Of a stretch of 64,000 nucleotides of DNA, positions 57,886 through 64,000 are shown in pieces. A program made the position numbers and the translations under genes. This DNA is from Citrus sinensis. Taxonomy: Eukaryota > Streptophyta > Magnoliopsida > Sapindales > Rutaceae. Within the stretch, counting starts at the first letter, position 1. Each line of letters begins with the position of its first letter. The DNA lies in NCBI RefSeq assembly GCF_022201045.2, contig NC_068559.1, positions 22,513,501 through 22,577,500 on the forward strand, written 5' to 3'. The notes below the pieces were generated by a model. It searched no databases, was not told where the DNA came from, and was given only the letters and a program-made list of their open reading frames with translations.

Positions 57886-60800
57886 CATCACTAACAAAAT
57901 TCCTGCAACTATAGGAATAATCGGTTTCAGGGAACGGGCACGTGATTGCTTTGATTCTTTGATGGAACAAGTAGATAAATGCAACTCAGATATGCCACCA
58001 CAGAGGTTATCATTTCCATCAAGAGATATAGCACTTGAATTGTTGAACACTCCTTTTATTGGTACTTCACCCTCAAAATGATTAAAAGACAGATTTAAAT
58101 TCTGCAAAAAGAGAAAGTTTTCAAAATATTTTGGAATCCGACCAGACAAATTGTTCAAAGATCAAGGTTCTGAATGCCTCTCAAAGAACTGAACGATGAA
58201 GGGATATTCCCTCGATAGAAATTACCATTCATGACGAGTTGTTCAAACCTAATGCAACTTCCAGACTATTTGGAATATCATCAGACAATTTGTTCTCAGA
58301 TATATCTATAACACCCAAATTTTTCAAGACACCAAAATTTGAGGGGAAAGGACCGTTCAATTGGTTTTGAGATAGATCAAGATATATTGATAAGGAAGAG
58401 AGCCTAATCACTTCAGTGGGTATGGTACCACTGAGGTTGTTATTAGAGAGATCTAATAATGCTATGTTTTGGCATTTCCCTAGACTTGATGGAATGCTTC
58501 CCTCTAACATGTTTTCCCCAAAATTCAGTGTGGTTAACAATGTCAAATTTCCTATAGAAGGTGGAATTTCCCCCAAAAACTTGTTCCCTTGGAGCGTCAA
58601 CCTCTGCAGCTTTAGGAGATCTCCTATAGTTCCCGGAATTTGGCCTTTGAATTGGTTGTCCCCGAGATGTAAAAGCTCCAAGTTAACAAGATTTCTTAAT
58701 CCACTTGGGATATTTCCAAAAAATTGATTGTTTTCAACCGACAATATTTTAAGTTGGGTTGACAAGCTCCCCACAGCTTCAGGTAACATTCCTCCAAAAT
58801 TGTTAATATTAAAAGCCAGTAGCTCTAGTCTAGAAGCGTTGACCAAAGAATTGACAAATTCCAAGTCATCTTTTTCCCCATTTCCTAAGTGATTCAGAGA
58901 AATACTAACTAGGGGTGTTCGCAGATCAGATTTTACGGATTGGACATCAATCCATATCCGATCCATGATTTTGCGGATTATAATTTTTCAATCCAATCCA
59001 ATCCACGGATTGATAAAATTCAATCCAAATCCAATCCATACATCTGCGGATCGGATGTAGATTTGACTCAATCCATATCCAATCTATACGTCTGCGGATC
59101 AAATGCGGATTTGACTCAATCCATATGTAATCCACCATTTTACGCATTAGTTTTCGAATTAAAAATTTTTAGTTCTCTCCAACTAATGAAATAAAAAAAT
59201 CTAATTTAAAAATAATTTTGCTACCAATTAAATTTAAAATTGAATAAATTTTAAATAAATTAATTGTTTAAATAAAGCTAAAATAATACATTTAAAGTTT
59301 CAAAATATAACACATCGAGACTAAGTATTCAAATAAAGCTACAATAATACGTTCAAAGTTTCAAAATATAACACACCAAGCTTAATTGTTCAAATAAAGT
59401 TACAATAATACGTTAATATAACACCAAAATTAATTGTTCAAATAAAGCCACAATTAATTGAAATGGCGAAGTTTCAGAAACCAAACACAGTCTGATCCTT
59501 CACCAGGGTTGTTGTGCCTGTCGAAAAGTGATGATTACGGAGCCATCCACGATGGGAACCAGGAGAAGTCGTACGGGTGGCGATCTTGAAGGTTGTGATA
59601 GTGAAATTGTTCAACTGGAACCAGTGAATGTGAAGTGGCTCGATGGACTTGGGAAAGAAGATGGCTTGCTCTCACCGGAATCGTGCGGCCGATGTTCTTT
59701 AAACCCGTGTCGAGAGTGTATCCAACCAATATTGAGTGTTGCTAGTGTGTGTGACGGCGGGGAAGCTTAGGGTTTTTTGTTTGCAAATTGTTGGTGACTT
59801 GGCGTTATGTTACTTTGTTTTTGCTAGTGCGTGTGACTTTGCTTTTATTTTGTTTTACAATTTTTACAAGTTATATTTGTATATTTGATTATTTAATTAT
59901 TTTTCATTTTATATTATTATTGAGTAATGGCTAAGATATGTTATAGTGCTTAGTAACTATGCAATGTCACATTTATAATTTTTTTAATTAAATTTATAAT
60001 AATTTTTTTATTATATATATATATATATTTTGCGGATTCACAGATTTCTACGGATTTACAGAAGTAAATCCATATCCAATCCATCGACTACGGATTTTTA
60101 AATTTTCAATCCATATCCAATCTACCAATCCACGGATCGGATTTATACGGATCGGATTCAGTGGATCGGATGGATTGAACGGATCGGATTGGATTCTGAA
60201 CACCCCTAATACTAACCCATTCAAGTTTATGTGAATTTTCCAAACTAGGCACCTTTCCACTAAATCCATTCTTTGGGATTATGAGTCTCATTAGATTTGA
60301 GGCATTCGATATTGAAGTAGGAATAGGCCTAGTAAACTGATTACCACCAACGTTTAGCACTTCAAGATTAGGAAGAGTGAAGCCTAAGTCTGATGGAAGG
60401 CTTCCATGAAGTTGGTTAAAAGAAAAATGAAAATCACTGAGCGAAGACAAGTTGTAGATTGAGAAAGGGATTTCACCTGATAGCTTATTTGCTCCAAATG
60501 ATATATAACGCATCCTCTTAAGCTCGCTCAAGGTTTCAGGAATTTGTCCCACAAATTGATTTTCAGCTGCTGAGAGGACCTCGAGTGATGACAAATTGCC
60601 AAAGGAAGATGGGATTTCTCCTGACAATTTGTTGGAGCGCACTGATTGATTCCGGAACTTTGATAAGGAGCCCAGTTTCCCTGGAACTTTCCCCACAAGC
60701 TCATTGACGCCTACCCCGAGGGATTCAAGGTTAACGCAATGCGATATGTTGTCAGGAATTTCACCTCCGAATGTATTGTTGCCCAGCTTTAAAATTCGTA

Positions 60801-61188
60801 ATCTGAACAGATATCCAATCTCTTGAGGGATTTCGTCGCGGAAGCTATTATTTTTGAGATTTAACACTCTGAGAAAACTTAAATTTCCAATGTGAGGCGA
60901 CAGAGACCCCTGCAAGAGTAAAGATGGAAGAAGTAATGCAGTCACCCTTTGGTGCCGTGGACTGCAAGTGACACCTTTCCATTGACAAAAGTGCCTGGAA
61001 TAGTTCCATGAACTCAAAACGTGAAGAGGGTCACGAGTAACTTTGGCCTTGAATTCAAGCAATGCCAGTTGATCCGTTTCATTGCTTTTGAGCACACAAT
61101 CGGCTGATTGGAAGCTGAAGCTGAAGCAACAGAAAATAAAGAAACAAATGCTTACACTGATTGAACTCATCATGTTTACAAAATCCAT
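57886..61188 (-). pseudogene. RLK-E: LRR receptor gene broken by a hAT insertion and loss of its kinase
   Basis: The start (61188) and N-terminal 178 codons are identical by eye to RLK-D. The coding sequence continues to about residue 327 and is then split by hAT-3 (58910-60208). Coding resumes at 58909 and runs through more LRRs. A 1-bp deletion (near 58262) and a 4-bp deletion (near 58155) then shift the frame, compared with RLK-B and RLK-D. Homology ends at about 57886 within the transmembrane segment; the whole kinase domain is missing. The interrupted frame would give at most a 360-aa secreted LRR protein ending in transposon-encoded residues. Such a truncated ectodomain could act as a decoy, but nothing shows it is expressed. 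Confidence 0.92.
58910..60208. mobile_element. hAT-3: non-autonomous hAT transposon inside RLK-E
   Basis: A 1299-bp element with a perfect 8-bp duplication ATACTAAC (58902-58909 and 60209-60216) and terminal inverted TAGGGGTGTTC. Subterminal regions carry many copies of AATCCATATCCAATC-like and CGGATCGGAT-like motifs. The AT-rich interior contains a more GC-rich island (about 59465-59770). Its terminal sequence differs from hAT-1 and hAT-2, so it belongs to another hAT family. No transposase is seen. Confidence 0.93.
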
Positions 61189-62446
61189 TTTACTGCTGGA
61201 GAAAATTAAAATGATAAACTTTCATAGAGGTCGGTAAGATAAACTATATTCGTATATGTATTTTTTTAATGATTTATGGACTCTGTGCTTGATGCTGAAA
61301 TGTGAACCGGCTGGTACCATGACAGTGAAACTAATATTTTTTATTTTTTATAATAATATTAATTATCATATTTATTACTACAGTAAGAATAATATAATAC
61401 AGCTTTAAAGGAGGCCCACCATACGCCCTTTTCAATCTCTATCAGTTTCCAGCATTTTGTCATTTTTTTTAATTTTAGCGCTTAGTCCACAATAAATATA
61501 AAACAATTTAATCAACAACAATAAAAAAAGGAAAAAAAAGGGTAGGATAGGAGAAAGTTAAATATGATGGATTGAGTGTCAGATTAATGCTAAACTAGTT
61601 GGGAAACGTTCAAGGCACTACAGGAATTAAAGTTTCACAACACTTTTTTCTAAAATTTTCAGTACAGTCTCCTCCAAATTTTGCTAGTGCAACATAGAGA
61701 CGTCATGCCGTTGTTAATGACATGTCATTTTTATAAAATATATTATGGGTCGACACATACCTTTTTCGCTTGTTGGTTTATAAAAATATATGAGATAGCA
61801 TGTGTGTGATAATTCTATCATTTGTGTATAGACGGTTTGTCGTCTTCAAAGTAAAATTTTATCATGGTATTTTTATCTCTTTGCTGCCGTCTGCCCTATG
61901 GGATTGTTCTGTAGAAGATCTTGATCATGGGATTTACTACTAGGGCGTCGCGTATTTTTTATTTTCTTGAATTACATTGTTGCCTCATCTTTTGTTTTCG
62001 GTTCTGTACTGGACCTCCTCTCTTTTGATGTGAGCTATGTTTTTACGAACATAATTTTGTTTACTCAGATTGGAGATCCTTTTCGTCCAACATATTTTTT
62101 TATCCCTTGTATAAATTCAATCCTCTGAATAGCTCTTCAGTTCTAAGTTCTGCAAAGAGATAGATTTAAATTCACCCTCAAAATGGTTAAAAGAAAGATC
62201 TAAATTCTGCACAAAGGGAAAGCACTCAATTTTTTTTTGGAATCTGGCCAGATAAATTGTTGCGAGAGGAAGATCAACTCTCAAAGACCACAATGATAGA
62301 AGGAATTTTCCATTGAAAGAAATGACCCTTCATGATGAGTGGTTTCAACCTACTGCAACTGCCTAGACTGCATGGAATTTCACCGGACTATTATAACAAT
62401 TTGTTCTCATATATATCTAAAGCACCCAAATTTATCTAAGTTAGCC
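61189..62446. repeat. RLK-E upstream region and upstream block, copy 3
   Basis: 61189-61467 equals the RLK-D promoter by eye. 61640-62440 is collinear with 37680-38100 and 38460-38835. It ends in an LRR relic (about 62130-62440, minus strand) that is cut at 62446 by a copia-like element. No intact gene is seen. Confidence 0.6.
62130..62440 (-). pseudogene. Decayed LRR receptor fragment (upstream-block relic 3)
   Basis: Third copy of the degenerate LRR segment found at 4040 and 38560, with its own small indels and no open frame. Confidence 0.6.
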
Positions 62447-64000
62447 ATTAGGGAATATGTTTTATTTTTCAATAAGGATTTTTGAGGATGTTTTCTTTTT
62501 AATAGTTTTCCTATTTAAGGAATAAGTAATTTCTTCTTTGGGACTTAATTCAATCAAGAAGTAATACAACTAGTATAAGAAAAAGTATATTTCTCCTATG
62601 GAAAATAATCATTATATATAGAGGGGTTGGATTCACTTATTTGCATAACAAAAAAATCAATTCTCTGCAAGTAAATAGTTTCTACTATGAGAGAAACACT
62701 AGGACTATTAATTGAGAGATTGGTTGTTATTGGAGTTTTGGATATGATGAAAAATAGAGTAATTGTAATAATTTTTTATATGGTAGATTTTGCTCTCGTC
62801 GTCTTTGGCAGCCATGGTTCTTTTCCGATATAGGAGTTTTCTACGTAAATTTTTGTATTGTGTGATTGGTTTTATTCTCCATCTATTTTATATTTATTAT
62901 TTGCTTGATATTTTTGTTTGCAAGATCTTAGGTTAAAATTCCCTAGCAAGTGGTATTAGAGTTAAGGTTGCAATGCAGAGCACATATGCCAACAATGAGG
63001 TTTTAAAACTTATGAAGGTGGAAATAGAAAAGCTTAATGGAAGAATCAATTTTGGCTTGGCATATTCAAGTCAAGGATATATTGATTCAATTTAGTTACA
63101 CAAGAAAAGCAAGGGTGATGTAAACCTTCTTGCCACGGTGAATGGAGACGCATAGACAATCAAGGTACCTTAAAGAAAATTATAGGAATACAACAAGTTC
63201 GGCAAATAGCTATAAATTAGTAGATAGAGATATTGAAAATTTCAGCTAGCTAGTGGTATGTCTCTTTTTATTATGAGAGATTGGTTTATCCTTTTTGGCG
63301 TGCCATGGAAGAGCATGTGTTACTACTATTTGTTCTATAAGATTTGCACATAAGGCTTGGTTTGACATTTATGCAAGATGTGTGGTGGATTTTTTTTTTT
63401 TTTCTCTTTGTGTCGATGGCCAGAGACTCTCAAGGAAGCCAAACATGAGAATGGGTATAAGCAAGATGATCGACATGTTCTGAATATATGTACTCTAAAT
63501 AAGGTAGAGTATGATAATTCTTGGTGTAGAGAATTATGGCAATTGAATAGAGGACAAGATTTTACCTGTGGTGGAGTGATTCTCATAAACCCTATGTGAG
63601 TGTAGTTTTAGTGGAGTAAAGAAGGTGGAGACAACATGGTTCTGTAGATACATGGTGGATCATGTTTGTCGCCTAATTGAAAAACTCGCCAAGATAGAGA
63701 TTGTTAGGATATATATCTTATCTTTCCATAAGGATTTCCAAGGATGATTTATTTTTTAACAAGATTCTTATTTAGGAAATAAGTAATTTTTCCTTTGAGA
63801 CTTAACTTATTCAAGGAAGATTACAACTAGTATAAAAAGAGGAATATTTCTCCTATAATAAATAATCACTATATAGAGAGGTTAAATTATGCACTTGTTT
63901 GCATAACACAACAATCAATTCTCTGCAAATAAATAGATTTCAATAAAAGAAATGGTAGACCTTTAAGAGATTAATTGGGAGTTGTTAGGGTTTTAAGTGC
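62447..64000 (+). mobile_element. Short copia-like element, runs off the window
   Basis: Two related direct repeats, about 62447-62948 and 63702-64000 (incomplete), behave as LTRs. The second starts TGTTAGGATATATATC after a purine-rich AAGATAGAGA. The first ends CCTAGCA followed by TGGTATTAGAGTT, close to an initiator-tRNA-Met primer site. The interior of about 750 bp holds a degenerate copia gag start (KVEIEKLNGRINFG, about 63015-63060) and no pol. The LTRs differ at many sites, so this is an old, non-autonomous derivative. The left boundary is approximate. Confidence 0.75.
63702..64000 (+). repeat. Copia-like element 3' LTR, partial
   Basis: Matches 62447-62750 with frequent substitutions and continues beyond the window end. 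Confidence 0.7.

Overview
The window is plant nuclear DNA, almost certainly from a eudicot. The basis is AT-rich intergenic sequence, GT-AG introns of about 80 bp, a tau-class glutathione S-transferase, LRR receptor kinases of the EFR/Xa21 (LRR-XII) type, and copia, Athila-type gypsy and hAT elements. Citrus or a relative is my guess for the source; nothing in the sequence proves it.

The backbone is a tandem array of minus-strand LRR receptor-kinase genes: RLK-A (1.8-3.7 kb, 5'-truncated), RLK-B (32.7-35.9 kb, intact), RLK-D (47.6-50.8 kb, intact) and RLK-E (57.9-61.2 kb, broken). Flanking blocks were duplicated with them. An upstream block recurs at 3.7-5.4/23.4-24.5, 38.0-40.3 and 61.7-62.4 kb and carries a decayed LRR fragment. 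A downstream block recurs at 25.1-26.8/32.2-32.7, 46.6-47.6 and 56.5-57.1 kb. Between RLK-B and RLK-D lie a decayed TTC27-like gene (plus strand) and an apparently intact tau GST (minus strand).

Transposons fill much of the rest. Copia-1 (5454-23363, TSD GTTGG) is a dead element. Its 5' LTR was split by a 12.5-kb Athila-like gypsy element (10354-22896, TSD GCAGA) with an intact 1813-codon gag-pol frame. Copia-2 (26787-32240, TSD AATAA) is a close relative with two LTRs that look identical and one uninterrupted gag-pol frame, so it is very young. Three non-autonomous hAT elements have perfect 8-bp TSDs (189-1312, 36399-37385, 58910-60208); the third interrupts RLK-E. A short degenerate copia-like element starts at about 62447 and leaves the window. 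A 1.4-kb inverted repeat with a 2.5-kb spacer lies at 51.5-56.8 kb.

The most striking content is in the gypsy element downstream of pol, where Athila elements usually keep an env-like gene. Three further plus-strand frames lie there. The first is a small membrane/coiled-coil protein. The second is a 185-aa basic, cysteine-rich protein resembling the nucleic-acid-binding cysteine-rich proteins of carlavirus-type plant viruses. The third is an intronless 222-aa homologue of LONELY GUY (LOG), the cytokinin-activating phosphoribohydrolase, with a changed PGGxGTxxE motif. A retrotransposon carrying a captured cytokinin gene beside a viral-type regulator is the best candidate here for an undescribed system.
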